Source of the DNA: Actinomycetota bacterium
GTDB taxonomy: Bacteria; Actinomycetota; Thermoleophilia; Miltoncostaeales; Miltoncostaeaceae
Assembly (NCBI GenBank): GCA_963169235.1
Contig: CAUJCX010000020.1
Coordinates: 62,001 to 126,000 of the forward strand
Reading direction: 5' to 3'
DNA: 64,000 nucleotides
Part shown: piece by piece, positions 1-12,631 of the stretch
Layout: each line of letters opens with the position of its first letter
Position numbering within the stretch: position 1 is the stretch's first letter
Notes under the pieces: generated by a model
The model's database searches: none
The model's input: the letters and a program-made list of their open reading frames with translations, nothing else
What the model was told of the DNA's origin: nothing
Made by a program: the position numbers and the translations under genes

Positions 1-407
1 GGGCGATGCAGCCCGGATACTCCACCGCCGGACCTGTGCAGCGGCGCATCGTGCGAGGCGTCGGCAGCGGCCTGCCGTTGGCCGCCCGGGTGATCGACGC
101 GGAGGGCGGCGAGTTCCACCTCGACGCCAACCTGGGCGGCGGCACGGTGGTCACGCTCTCCGTGCCCATCCGTGAGCAGACCTCGTACGAGACCACCGTC
201 GACGACGACGCGCGCATCCTCATGGCGCTGCTGCTGGAGCTGGGGCCGTCCCGGGCCGAGCGGCTCGCTCCCGAGCTGGGCTGGACCGTCGGGCGGTGCG
301 GCCGCGAGCTGGTCGCGCTGGAGTCCCGCGGGTACGTGTCGCGGGGAGAGAACGGTGTCCGCACCCTCACCGACGAGGGCGCTGCGCTGCTGGCTGCGCT
401 TTTCTAG
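1..407 (+). CDS. Histidine-kinase-like ATPase with C-terminal winged helix (5' truncated)
   Basis: Only the last 135 codons are in the window; the reading frame is open at the left edge. The visible N-terminal part has the F- and G2-box pattern of a GHKL ATPase (PGYSTAG, then GSGLPLAARVIDAEGG and GGTVVTLSVPI), which is the end of the ATP-binding domain of sensor kinases or anti-sigma kinases. It is followed by about 65 residues that read as a winged-helix domain (ILMALLLELGPSRAERLAPE ... LESRGYVSRGENGVRTLTDEG). A kinase-type ATPase fused to a DNA-binding-like tail is unusual. The stop lies 7 bp before the dnaA start, so the two are probably co-transcribed. The family is supported by motifs; the signal sensed and the rest of the protein cannot be seen. 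Confidence 0.7.
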   Translation, partial: AMQPGYSTAGPVQRRIVRGVGSGLPLAARVIDAEGGEFHLDANLGGGTVVTLSVPIREQTSYETTVDDDARILMALLLELGPSRAERLAPELGWTVGRCGRELVALESRGYVSRGENGVRTLTDEGAALLAALF

Positions 408-414
408 GGCGTCC

Positions 415-1785
415 ATGACCACGTCCACCGAACTCCAGCGCGTCTGGACCGGCGTCACCGACCGGCTGCGTTCGACGCTGCCCGGGACCGCGTACGAGTT
501 CGCGTTCCAGCGGGCGCGCCCGCTCGAGCTCACCGACGCGGCGCTGGTGATAGGCGTCGAGACCGAGTTCGCCCGCGACTGGGTGTGCCGGCGCCACATG
601 CCCCTCATGTGCGATGCGCTGTACGAGGTGACGCAGCGGGAGGACCTCACCATCGACGTCGTCGTGGCCCCCGCCCGCGACGATGCCGACGCGCCGTCCG
701 GTGCCGATGACGTGCAGCCCATGCCGCGCAGGCCCGTGGAGTTGCCGGCCCGCGAGGCCTCGCACCTGCAGTCGCACTTCACGTTCGAGGGCTTCGTCAT
801 CGGCCCCTCCAACCGCTTCGCCCACGCGGCCGCGCTCGCGGTGGCCGAGGCGCCGGCGCGGGCGTACAACCCGCTGTTCATCTACGGCGGCGTCGGGCTG
901 GGCAAGACCCACCTGCTGCACGCCATCGGCCACTTCGTCGGCGAGGTCACCCCCGAGCTGCAGTGCCTGTACGTGTCGGTGGAGACGTTCACCAACGAGT
1001 TCATCAACGCCCTGCGCGACGGAAACATGCGGTCGTTCAAGGACCGCTACCGCTCGGTGGACGTGCTGCTCATCGACGACATCCAGGCGCTGTCGGGCCG
1101 CGAGCAGACCCAAGAGGAGTTCTTCTACACGTTCAACGCGCTGCACGACGCGGGCAAGCAGATCATCATCAGCTCCGACCGCCCGCCGAAGGCCATCGCC
1201 ACCCTGGAAGACCGCCTCAGCTCGCGTTTCGAGATGGGCCTCATCACCGACATCCAGCCGCCGGACCTCGAGACCCGCATCGCCATCCTCAGCAAGCGCG
1301 CCCGCCACAAGGGGTTCCAGATCCACGACCCCGAGGTGCTGGCGGTCATCGCCGAGCGGGTCAGCTCCAACGTGCGGGCGCTGGAGGGCGCGCTCAACCG
1401 GGTGGTCGCCCACGCCTCGCTCGACGGCAGCCCCATCACGGTCGACCTGGCGGTGGACGTGCTGCGCGACGTCTATCCCGCCGACCAGGGCGTGGTCACG
1501 GTGGACTCGGTGCAGCGCGAGGTGTGCCGCTACTACGGCATCACGGCCGACGAGCTCGTCGGCCAGAAGCGCACCCGGCGCCTGGTGATGCCGCGTCAGG
1601 TGGCCATGTACCTCACGCGCGAGCTCACCGACGACTCGCTGCCGTCCATCGGCCGCGCGTTCGGCGGACGCGACCACAGCACCGTGCTGTACGCCGTACA
1701 GAAGATCTCCCGGGAGATGACCGGTGCAGGCGACATCTACGCCGCGGTCAAGGACCTCACCACCCGCCTCACCGGCACGTCCTGA
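415..1785 (+). CDS. dnaA: Chromosomal replication initiator DnaA
   Basis: The 456-residue protein binds DnaA boxes at oriC, melts the origin and helps load the helicase. An N-terminal domain I (about 1-90) and a short variable linker precede the AAA+ core, with Walker A GGVGLGKTH near residue 157 and Walker B VLLIDDIQAL near 218. The C-terminal DnaA-box-binding domain carries the signature GRDHSTVLYA near 418. The ATG at 415 was chosen because domain I begins there; an upstream in-frame extension overlaps the preceding gene in a different frame and is not protein-like. It is followed by a 363-bp non-coding region with DnaA-box-like sequences and then dnaN, the classical bacterial origin order. 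Confidence 0.98.
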   Translation: MTTSTELQRVWTGVTDRLRSTLPGTAYEFAFQRARPLELTDAALVIGVETEFARDWVCRRHMPLMCDALYEVTQREDLTIDVVVAPARDDADAPSGADDVQPMPRRPVELPAREASHLQSHFTFEGFVIGPSNRFAHAAALAVAEAPARAYNPLFIYGGVGLGKTHLLHAIGHFVGEVTPELQCLYVSVETFTNEFINALRDGNMRSFKDRYRSVDVLLIDDIQALSGREQTQEEFFYTFNALHDAGKQIIISSDRPPKAIATLEDRLSSRFEMGLITDIQPPDLETRIAILSKRARHKGFQIHDPEVLAVIAERVSSNVRALEGALNRVVAHASLDGSPITVDLAVDVLRDVYPADQGVVTVDSVQREVCRYYGITADELVGQKRTRRLVMPRQVAMYLTRELTDDSLPSIGRAFGGRDHSTVLYAVQKISREMTGAGDIYAAVKDLTTRLTGTS

Positions 1786-1803
1786 CCGCCGCCGGCGCGG
1801 GCG

Positions 1804-1812
1804 TTCTCCACA
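1804..1812 (+). promoter_or_regulatory. DnaA-box-like site TTCTCCACA
   Basis: The nonamer differs from the high-GC consensus TTGTCCACA at one position. It lies 18 bp after the dnaA stop codon. Confidence 0.5.
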
Positions 1813-1952
1813 GGCCCCGCGGGTCGCGCTGACCGGTGCGCGCACGCACGGCCGCCACGCGCCGGCGGTGCCCCTGGGCCTGTCGGTATCCCGCCTGCGG
1901 CCGGTGCACTCGCTCCCCATGATCCCCGGCGAAACCCGCCTCGCGAGCGCCA

Positions 1953-1961
1953 TGGGGACAA
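1953..1961 (-). promoter_or_regulatory. DnaA-box-like site TTGTCCCCA
   Basis: The plus strand reads TGGGGACAA, so the site is TTGTCCCCA on the minus strand. It is one mismatch from TTGTCCACA and identical to the plus-strand site at 2115-2123, in the opposite orientation. Confidence 0.5.
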
Positions 1962-2043
1962 CCCACCGGCCCGGTGCCGGCGCTCCACATCCGGCCGGGA
2001 CGGCAGAATGCGTCCGATACGGCGGTCCCGGGGGTTACCCCCA

Positions 2044-2098
2044 CGATGAACACCACTACTACGACCATCAAAGAACTACTCTCTTTCTTTCTGGGGTG
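2044..2098. other. AT-rich tract, candidate DNA unwinding element
   Basis: About 55 bp of clearly lower GC than any nearby sequence, with runs such as ATCAAAGAACTACTCTC and TTTCTTTCT, flanked by DnaA-box-like sites. It includes ACTACTACGACC at 2055-2066, whose complement has TAG repeats. A role in duplex opening is an inference from composition and position. Confidence 0.45.
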
Positions 2099-2114
2099 CT
2101 CGGGTCGTGTGCGG

Positions 2115-2123
2115 TTGTCCCCA
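2115..2123 (+). promoter_or_regulatory. DnaA-box-like site TTGTCCCCA
   Basis: One mismatch from TTGTCCACA. It sits just after the AT-rich tract and 25 bp before the dnaN start, and is an inverted copy of the site at 1953-1961. Confidence 0.5.
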
Positions 2124-2148
2124 GAACGAACCCATCCAAGGAGAACGC

Positions 2149-3249
2149 GTGAGGCTCGTCTGCCAGAAGGACCACCTCGCCGGCCGGCTGGCCGCCGTCG
2201 GACGGGCGGCGTCCACCAAGAGCACCGTGCCGGCCCTGGCCAACGTGCTCATCGAGGCCGACGAGAACGGCGTGGTGGTGGCCGCCACCGACATGGAGCT
2301 GTCGCTGCGCGCTCCGCTGGAGGCGCGGGTCGAACAGCCCGGCACGGTGGTGGTGCCCAAGCTGGCGGCCGACATCGTGCGCTCGATGGTGCCGGGTGAG
2401 GTCACGCTGGAGCACAACGAGGGCGAGGGCGTCGTCTCTCTGACGGGCGGCTCGTCGTCGTTCGCGCTCAACAGCCACCAGCCGGGGGAGTTCCCCGCCC
2501 TGCCGGCCGAGGACGGCAGCGGCGTGGTACTGCCCGCCGACGTGTTCCTGTCGACCGCCGACCGGGTGGTGCGGGCGGCCTCCCGCGACGACACGCGTCC
2601 GGTACTCACCGGCGTGCTGGTGCGGCTGGAGCAGGATTCGGTCACCATGGTGGCCACCGACAGCTACCGCCTGGCCGTGCGGCAGGCGCCGCTTACGTCC
2701 GGCCCCTCGCAGCCGCAGCAGGCCATCGTGCCGGCGCGCGCCCTGGCCGAGGCCCAGCGGGCCATCGCACTGGCCGGCGCCGACCAGATCGAGGTGGTGC
2801 TCAGCCAGACGTCCGGCACGTTCCGGGCCGGCGACGTGGTGCTGACCACGCGCCTCATCGACGGGCAGTTCATCGACTACCGCCAGCTGATCCCCGAGCA
2901 GTTCACGCACGACCTGCAGCTCGATCGCGGTGAGTTGCTGGCGGTGCTGGGCCGCATCGCGGTCATCGCGCAGCGCAACACGCCGGTGCGCATGGCGCTC
3001 ACCGAGGGCCAGATGACGCTGTCGGTGGTCAGCGAGCAGTTCGGCGAGGGCCACGAGAGCATCCCGGTGGCGTTCTCGGGCGAGGACATGGAGATCGGCT
3101 TCAACGTCGAGTTCCTGCGCGCGGGCGTCGAGAGCGCCGAGGGCGACACCCTGCGCCTGGGCGTCATCTCCCCCTTGCGTCCCGGGCTCCTGCGCGGCGA
3201 CGACGACACGTTCCGCTATCTGCTGATGCCCATCCGCCTCAACACCTGA
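2149..3249 (+). CDS. dnaN: DNA polymerase III sliding clamp, beta subunit
   Basis: The 366-residue beta clamp is a ring-shaped dimer that tethers the replicative polymerase to DNA. The length matches the family, with three clamp folds in tandem. The GTG at 2149 is preceded by an excellent Shine-Dalgarno sequence AAGGAG at 2138-2143; an earlier in-frame GTG at 2107 has no such site and would add non-conserved residues. Typical clamp segments are ATDSYRLAV in the middle domain and the C-terminal LLMPIRL, which ends at the usual place. It follows the probable origin and is followed after 5 bp by recF, so the two are probably one transcript. Confidence 0.97.
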   Translation: MRLVCQKDHLAGRLAAVGRAASTKSTVPALANVLIEADENGVVVAATDMELSLRAPLEARVEQPGTVVVPKLAADIVRSMVPGEVTLEHNEGEGVVSLTGGSSSFALNSHQPGEFPALPAEDGSGVVLPADVFLSTADRVVRAASRDDTRPVLTGVLVRLEQDSVTMVATDSYRLAVRQAPLTSGPSQPQQAIVPARALAEAQRAIALAGADQIEVVLSQTSGTFRAGDVVLTTRLIDGQFIDYRQLIPEQFTHDLQLDRGELLAVLGRIAVIAQRNTPVRMALTEGQMTLSVVSEQFGEGHESIPVAFSGEDMEIGFNVEFLRAGVESAEGDTLRLGVISPLRPGLLRGDDDTFRYLLMPIRLNT

Positions 3250-3254
3250 CGCAC

Positions 3255-4391
3255 GTGGGCCCGTCCGGGGCGTCGTGGCGCGTGTCGGCGCTCGAGCTGC
3301 GCGACGTGCGCTCGTGGCACCGGGCGAGCCTCGTGCTGGGCCCCGGGGTGACCGTGCTGACGGGGCACAACGGGGCGGGCAAGACGTCGCTGGTGGAGGC
3401 CGTGGTGCTGGCCGCGGTGGGCGCGTCGCCGCGCTCCGGCCAGATGGGCGACCTGGTGCGCCACGGCGAGCGCGCCCTGCACGTGCGGGCCACGCTCGCC
3501 GTGCCTGGCCGGGGCGAGACGGTGCGCGACCTGGGCTACCAGCCCCGCGTCGGCCGCCGACTGGCCGAGGACGGCGTCCCGGTCGCGTCGCTGGCGGCGT
3601 GGCGGCGGCCCGGCAGCGTGCTGGTGTTCGTGCCCGAGGAATTGCGTGCGGTGAAGGGCCCGCCCGCGGCCCGTCGCCGGGGCCTCGACCGGGTGCTCGA
3701 GGCCGTCGTGCCGGGCTTCACCGAGGCCGTCGCCACGTACGGCGCCGCCCTGGCCCAGCGCAACGCGCTGCTGCGCCGGGCCAAGACCGGCGACGGCGCC
3801 GCGGTGGCCGACGCGGCCCCGTGGGAGGCCCAGATGGCCGCCGCGGGGGCGGCAGTCACGCGCGGGCGCCGCCAGGGCATCGCGATGATGGCCGCCCCGT
3901 TCGCCCGCTGGCTCGCGGACCTGGGCGGCGCGTCCGGCGGAGCGGTGCGCCTGGAAGCGTCCCCCTCGCGCCTCGACGGCGTCGGCGACGACGGCTGGCA
4001 GGACGCGTTCCGCGCCTACCTGGCCGATCGCCGCGGCCGGGACGCGGCGGCGGGCATGACGCTGGCGGGTCCGCACCGCGACGACCTGTGGATCGGCTGG
4101 GACGACTTCGACGCGCGCCGGCTGGGCAGCCAGGGCGAGCAGCGCACCGCCGCGCTGGCGCTGCTCCTGGCCCACCGCGACCTTCTCCGCGAACGGGCCG
4201 CCCGGCCTATCTTGTTGCTCGACGACGTGTTCAGCGAGCTCGACCCCGGCCGGCGCCACGCCCTGGTCGAGGCGGTGACCGACGGGGGGCAGACCATCAT
4301 CACCACGGCCGACACCGGCTTCGAGCCCCAGCGGGAGGTGCCCGGGGCCGTCGTGGTGCGGGTGCCGGACGACGTCGATGCCGCCGCGTAG
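3255..4391 (+). CDS. recF: DNA replication and repair protein RecF
   Basis: This 378-residue SMC-like ATPase acts at single-strand gaps, helping RecO and RecR load RecA. It has a Walker A GHNGAGKTS near residue 38, an ABC-type signature LGSQGEQRTAALALLLAHR, and a Walker B/D-loop PILLLDDVFSELD near the C terminus, in the expected order. The GTG at 3255 follows the dnaN stop by 5 bp; a second in-frame GTG at 3282 (VSALELRDV) would give a start closer to the usual RecF N terminus and is a possible alternative. The 3' end overlaps the next gene by 14 bp, indicating translational coupling in the dnaN-recF-DUF721 unit. Confidence 0.95.
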   Translation: MGPSGASWRVSALELRDVRSWHRASLVLGPGVTVLTGHNGAGKTSLVEAVVLAAVGASPRSGQMGDLVRHGERALHVRATLAVPGRGETVRDLGYQPRVGRRLAEDGVPVASLAAWRRPGSVLVFVPEELRAVKGPPAARRRGLDRVLEAVVPGFTEAVATYGAALAQRNALLRRAKTGDGAAVADAAPWEAQMAAAGAAVTRGRRQGIAMMAAPFARWLADLGGASGGAVRLEASPSRLDGVGDDGWQDAFRAYLADRRGRDAAAGMTLAGPHRDDLWIGWDDFDARRLGSQGEQRTAALALLLAHRDLLRERAARPILLLDDVFSELDPGRRHALVEAVTDGGQTIITTADTGFEPQREVPGAVVVRVPDDVDAAA

Positions 4392-4878
4392 GCGCCACCG
4401 CAAGGACCCCACCGCGGTCAGCGACCTGCTGCGGGGGCTGCGGCCGCCGTCCCCGGCGGCGGGGGCGACCCGCCCGCACGGCGCGGCACCCGACCTGGAG
4501 GCCCTGGTGGCGGCCTGGTCGCAGGCGGCGGGACGGGACGCGGCCCGGTCGGTGCCGGTGCGCGTGTCGCGGCAGGGCGTGGCGAGCGTGGCGTGCGCCG
4601 ACGCGAGCATGGCGCAGGCCATGGCCTACCGGGAGGCCGAGCTCCTGGCCGGTCTCGAGCGCTCCGGCGCGGTGCGGCTGCGTGGGCTACGGTTCGTGGT
4701 GGCCGATCACGCGGTGACGTTTCTGCAACCGCCTCCCGAACGCGCTCCCGTCGCGCCCGGCGCCGACGCCCGCCGCGTCGCGCGGGGCCTGGTGGCCGCC
4801 GCCGAGGACGATCGGCTGAGGCAGGCGCTCGAGCGTGCGGCCGCGGCGTCGATCCAGCGCTCCTGGGACACTCGATAG
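4378..4878 (+). CDS. DUF721 (DciA-like) protein
   Basis: A 166-residue protein with a basic N terminus (MPPRRRHRKDP) and a DUF721-type core (LEALVAAWSQAAG ... VRVSRQGVASVACADASMAQ ... LRGLRFVV). DUF721 proteins are found downstream of recF in most actinobacteria; members studied elsewhere (DciA) help load or operate the replicative helicase DnaB. The C-terminal 45 residues are rich in Ala and Arg and look helical. The start overlaps recF by 14 bp, so it is the third gene of the dnaN-recF operon. The family call is good from context and core motif; the biochemical role in this organism is inferred. Confidence 0.85.
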   Translation: MPPRRRHRKDPTAVSDLLRGLRPPSPAAGATRPHGAAPDLEALVAAWSQAAGRDAARSVPVRVSRQGVASVACADASMAQAMAYREAELLAGLERSGAVRLRGLRFVVADHAVTFLQPPPERAPVAPGADARRVARGLVAAAEDDRLRQALERAAAASIQRSWDTR

Positions 4879-4924
4879 GCTCATTTTGCGGGTGTTTTGT
4901 GCGTCGGCGACCGACCATGCTTGG

Positions 4925-7369
<2,445 letters not shown>

Positions 7370-7425
7370 TGGCCGCCCCGACCAACGCCGGGCGCGTCCC
7401 CGCCGAACCCCGAAGGAGAAGCTGA

Positions 7426-10023
<2,598 letters not shown>

Positions 10024-10038
10024 CGGGCCGCGCGGGAC

Positions 10039-10085
10039 CACGCACGGGCAGGGGCGCGCCGCCGGCACGCCCCTCCCCGTGCGTG
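10039..10085 (+). terminator. GC-rich hairpin downstream of gyrA
   Basis: A 10-bp outer stem (CACGCACGGG with CCCGTGCGTG) and a 6-bp inner stem (GGGGCG with CGCCCC) separated by a 2-by-2 internal loop, starting 16 bp after the gyrA stop. No T-tract follows, as is common for actinobacterial terminators. The remaining sequence to 10324 is non-coding and shows nothing else recognisable. Confidence 0.55.
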
Positions 10086-10324
10086 CATGTCGGCCCACGT
10101 GTGGGGGGCTCACGCTCCGCCGCCGCCCGCCGCCGACCCCGCTCATCAGCGCGGCCTGGGGGTGGCCCGCACGTCCACGTGGGCGGGGAGGGGAGTCGCC
10201 GGGCGGGCCGTAGGCCTCCGCCGCGGAGGGCGATCCCGCCGGGCGCCCGGAACGCCGCACGCTCCGCGATTGTCCCGGGAGACGCCCGCGGCGCTGGGGG
10301 CGGTGGGCTTCCCCACCAGGGCAC

Positions 10325-10353
10325 GAAAAAGGGGGCCCGTGGCGGGCCCCCTT
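10325..10353 (-). terminator. Rho-independent terminator for the OmpA-domain gene
   Basis: On the minus strand the sequence is AAGGGGGCCCG-CCA-CGGGCCCCCTTTTT, a perfect 9- to 11-bp stem with a 3-nt loop followed by a T-tract. It is the clearest intrinsic terminator in the window and faces the minus-strand gene ending at 10398. The A-run on the other side would let it act weakly on plus-strand transcripts too. Confidence 0.8.
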
Positions 10354-10367
10354 CGACGTGCTGTGCT

Positions 10368-10390
10368 CGTCCCCCCGGGAAGGGGGGACG
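10368..10390. repeat. Perfect inverted repeat beside the OmpA-domain gene stop
   Basis: CGTCCCCCC and GGGGGGACG are separated by 5 nt (GGGAA). The hairpin starts 8 bp past the minus-strand stop codon and could protect the 3' end or pause polymerase ahead of the stronger terminator at 10325-10353. Confidence 0.5.
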
Positions 10391-10397
10391 CGTGTGA

Positions 10398-12434
10398 CTA
10401 CCGGCGGTACATCACCAGAACCTCGACGCGCCGGTTGATGGCCCGCCCGTCGGCGGTGCGGTTGGTGGACGCCGAGGCGTGGTCGCCGCGGCCGGTCACC
10501 TGCACCTTGACCGACTTGCTGATGCCGAGCGCCGAGCACACCCGCTGTGCGCGGTTCAGCGCGACGCGGACGTTGCCCTTCGCGGTACCGGTGGTGTCGG
10601 CGTGGCCGATGCACACCACGCGCCGGGCCGGGCCGACGCGGCGACCCATGTTGGCCACCCACTTGCGGGCGCTCGCCGACATCTGCGACGTGCCGTAGCC
10701 GAACATGCCGGGCTGCGTGACGAACCGGGCCATCAGCGGCACCATGCGGCCGTTGGCACGCGTGCGCAGCGCCTTGCCGCGGGTGGGGACGCCGGTGGCC
10801 TGCACGCGCACATTCACGCCGCCGAGGCGGGCGATGGCGCGCCGTCCGACGGCGGTGACCGCCAGACGCACCGCGCGGTGGTGACCGGCGCGGATGGCGC
10901 CGACGCGGCCGCGGGCGACCACGACCTGCCTGCGCGTGCCCTTACGGGTGGCGGTCATCGTCGCCACGATGGTGCAGCTCTTCAGCCGGGTGCCGATGGC
11001 GCGGCACGTGGCGGCCGGCCGCGCGCCCGGGCGCACCACGGTGAGCGCGGCGACCGACATGCTCACGTCACGCGGACGCGTGACGGTCCACTTCACGACG
11101 GTCGGCGACGGCTGCACCACGCCGTTGAGCAGTGCCCGCACCTGCAGGGTGTGGGATCCCAGCCCAAGCGGCGACGACGGGCGCCACGGAGACGTGCAGG
11201 TCGTGAACGGGCCACCGTCGATGGAGCACTCGAACGTCGCGCCGGCGGGGCCGGAGAACGGCACCGAAGGCGTGCGGTTGGACGACGCAACGGCCGGCGG
11301 GTTGGACACCGACGCCTGCGGGGCGGGAGTCGCCGTGGGGGCCGGGGCGGGGTCCGGGGCCGGGGCCGGGGCCGGCTTGGCGGCCAGGACGCGCAGCACG
11401 ATGTCCTTCGTCGCCTGCATGGGCACGTTGAAGTCGCCGTCCGACACCTTCAGGGTGACGGGAATGTCCCCAACCGCCGTGCTGGCGGGAGGCGTCAGCG
11501 TCAGCGTCGACGTGGCCGGGTTGGTGCCCGCGCCCTTCGTGAGCTTGGCCCAGGCCGGCAGGCCCGTGGCCGAGATCGTCAACGACTGGGCCGTCTGCGG
11601 GTCGGTGGCCTTGATGGAGACCGACACCGACTCTCCGGCCGCGACGGTCACGGGGGACGTGACCGGGTCGAACACCGGCGCCTTGTTGTCGGTCACCGTC
11701 AGCATGAGCATGCGCTCGGAGCTGCCGCCGGCGGCGTTGGAGACCCGCACCTTGTACGCGTAGTACTTGCCCGACACCAGCGTGCTGGTGGTGCTGAGCG
11801 GGATGGTGATGAGGCCGGTGGAGTCGAGCGCGACCAGGTTGGACGTCGGTGCTCCCGCGTCGTAGTCGGGCTGGCCGGTGGTGGTGCCCTGCAGCAGCAG
11901 GTAGGTCAGCGTCGTCCCCGAGGTGTCGGTCGCCTTCAGGGCCGAGCTGTAGTCCTCGTACACCGAGACCGCCATCAGAGGATCACCCGAGATCACGGGC
12001 GAGCTGACGGCCGTGGACCCGTTCTTCGTGATGAGGGCCTTGTACGACACGTTGCCGCCGCTGCTGCCGCCGTTGTCGATCGGGCTCACGCCGCAGCAGT
12101 TGGTGTACGTGATCGTGTACTGCCCGTTCGGCGCACCCGTGAGGTCGAAGTCGTAGTCCCCCTCCTCGGTCCTCGCCAAGAAGTCGCACCCAGCGACGCG
12201 GGTGTTCGTGACCTTCTGCTTCATGGTGGTGAAGCCGGCGGGCCCCGTGACCGTGACGTCATAGCCGGTGATGTTGCTGGCAGTACCCGGGCAGACACCG
12301 CTCGAGGTGACCACGAGGCCGACGGTGCCCTTGAGGTGTTGGTTGGCGTCAAACGATGCGTCGATGGAGCCGCCCCGGATGTGGCTGGCGAAAGCGGATG
12401 GCGCGCCCACCAACGTGGCGGCAAGGGCCCCCAC
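10398..12434 (-). CDS. Secreted Ig-like protein with C-terminal OmpA domain
   Basis: A 678-residue exported protein. After a hydrophobic leader ending APSAFA come an N-terminal domain with Cys pairs, cadherin/Ig-like segments (about 240-345), a Pro-Ala linker (APAPAPDPAPAPTATPAP), an Ig-like repeat of the type FECSIDGGPFTTCTSPW common in Solirubrobacterales proteins, and a C-terminal OmpA-like domain (VVCIGHADTTG ... NRAQRVCSALG ... GRAINRRVEVLVMY) expected to bind peptidoglycan. The only standard start in frame is the GTG at 12434, giving a leader with no basic residues. A GTG at 12462 in another frame (VNTIL, with AGGGGG upstream) would complete a normal signal peptide if one base near 12447-12449 were absent, so a frameshift is possible. 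Confidence 0.8.
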   Translation of the reverse strand: MGALAATLVGAPSAFASHIRGGSIDASFDANQHLKGTVGLVVTSSGVCPGTASNITGYDVTVTGPAGFTTMKQKVTNTRVAGCDFLARTEEGDYDFDLTGAPNGQYTITYTNCCGVSPIDNGGSSGGNVSYKALITKNGSTAVSSPVISGDPLMAVSVYEDYSSALKATDTSGTTLTYLLLQGTTTGQPDYDAGAPTSNLVALDSTGLITIPLSTTSTLVSGKYYAYKVRVSNAAGGSSERMLMLTVTDNKAPVFDPVTSPVTVAAGESVSVSIKATDPQTAQSLTISATGLPAWAKLTKGAGTNPATSTLTLTPPASTAVGDIPVTLKVSDGDFNVPMQATKDIVLRVLAAKPAPAPAPDPAPAPTATPAPQASVSNPPAVASSNRTPSVPFSGPAGATFECSIDGGPFTTCTSPWRPSSPLGLGSHTLQVRALLNGVVQPSPTVVKWTVTRPRDVSMSVAALTVVRPGARPAATCRAIGTRLKSCTIVATMTATRKGTRRQVVVARGRVGAIRAGHHRAVRLAVTAVGRRAIARLGGVNVRVQATGVPTRGKALRTRANGRMVPLMARFVTQPGMFGYGTSQMSASARKWVANMGRRVGPARRVVCIGHADTTGTAKGNVRVALNRAQRVCSALGISKSVKVQVTGRGDHASASTNRTADGRAINRRVEVLVMYRR
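11332..11375. repeat. GC-rich tandem repeats encoding the Pro-Ala linker
   Basis: Contains three perfect GGGGCC hexamers (11356-11373) and degenerate neighbours. On the minus strand they encode alternating Pro and Ala in the OmpA-domain protein. Such a run could expand or contract by slippage. Confidence 0.6.
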
Positions 12435-12606
12435 GATCAGGGCACGATAGGATGGTGTTCACACGGGGAGGCCCCCTGTCAGGTCTTGGGTCGAAGGTGC
12501 TGGGGTGGGCCCGCGCACGGTGATGCGCGAATCCCGGCCCATGATGGTAGCGCCGCGGGTAACGTCGGCATAACTCTTCGCGATTCGAGGGTTGCGTCCT
12601 CCCCTC

Positions 12607-12620
12607 GGGACGTTCGTCCC
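12607..12620 (-). terminator. Short palindrome downstream of ku
   Basis: GGGACG-TT-CGTCCC is a perfect dyad 12 bp beyond the ku stop, without a T-tract. It may terminate or pause ku transcription; the evidence is the dyad and its position only. The rest of the 12463-12631 gap must hold the promoter of the OmpA-domain gene, but no strong hexamers were seen. Confidence 0.35.
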
Positions 12621-12631
12621 TCCCCCCCGGG

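Larger units (their letters stand above)
1786..2148. other. oriC: Probable replication origin (oriC) between dnaA and dnaN
   Basis: This 363-bp stretch has no credible gene. It contains three near-consensus DnaA boxes (TTCTCCACA at 1804, TTGTCCCCA on the minus strand at 1953-1961 and again on the plus strand at 2115), two weaker candidates (CTCCACA at 1983-1989 and TTACCCCCA at 2035), and an AT-rich, pyrimidine-rich tract at about 2044-2098 that stands out from the GC-rich surroundings and could be the unwinding element. An imperfect inverted repeat CCCCAT/ATGGGG spans 1915-1957. Location between dnaA and dnaN is typical for oriC. The function is inferred from position and motifs only. Confidence 0.65.

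Noticed and set aside
367-1953. Long open frame antisense to dnaA
   Set aside because: High GC removes stop codons from shadow frames; the translation is a low-complexity mix of Arg, Gly, Val and His with no motif, whereas the plus strand is clearly DnaA.
10087-10397. Open frames of about 100 codons in the gyrA/OmpA-gene gap
   Set aside because: Arg/Gly/Pro-rich translations, no ribosome site, and they overlap two hairpins. The gap is explained by terminators.
11356-11373. GGGGCC hexamer repeats as a structural DNA or mobile-element signal
   Set aside because: Only three perfect copies, and they are in frame as Pro-Ala codons of the linker, so coding explains them.
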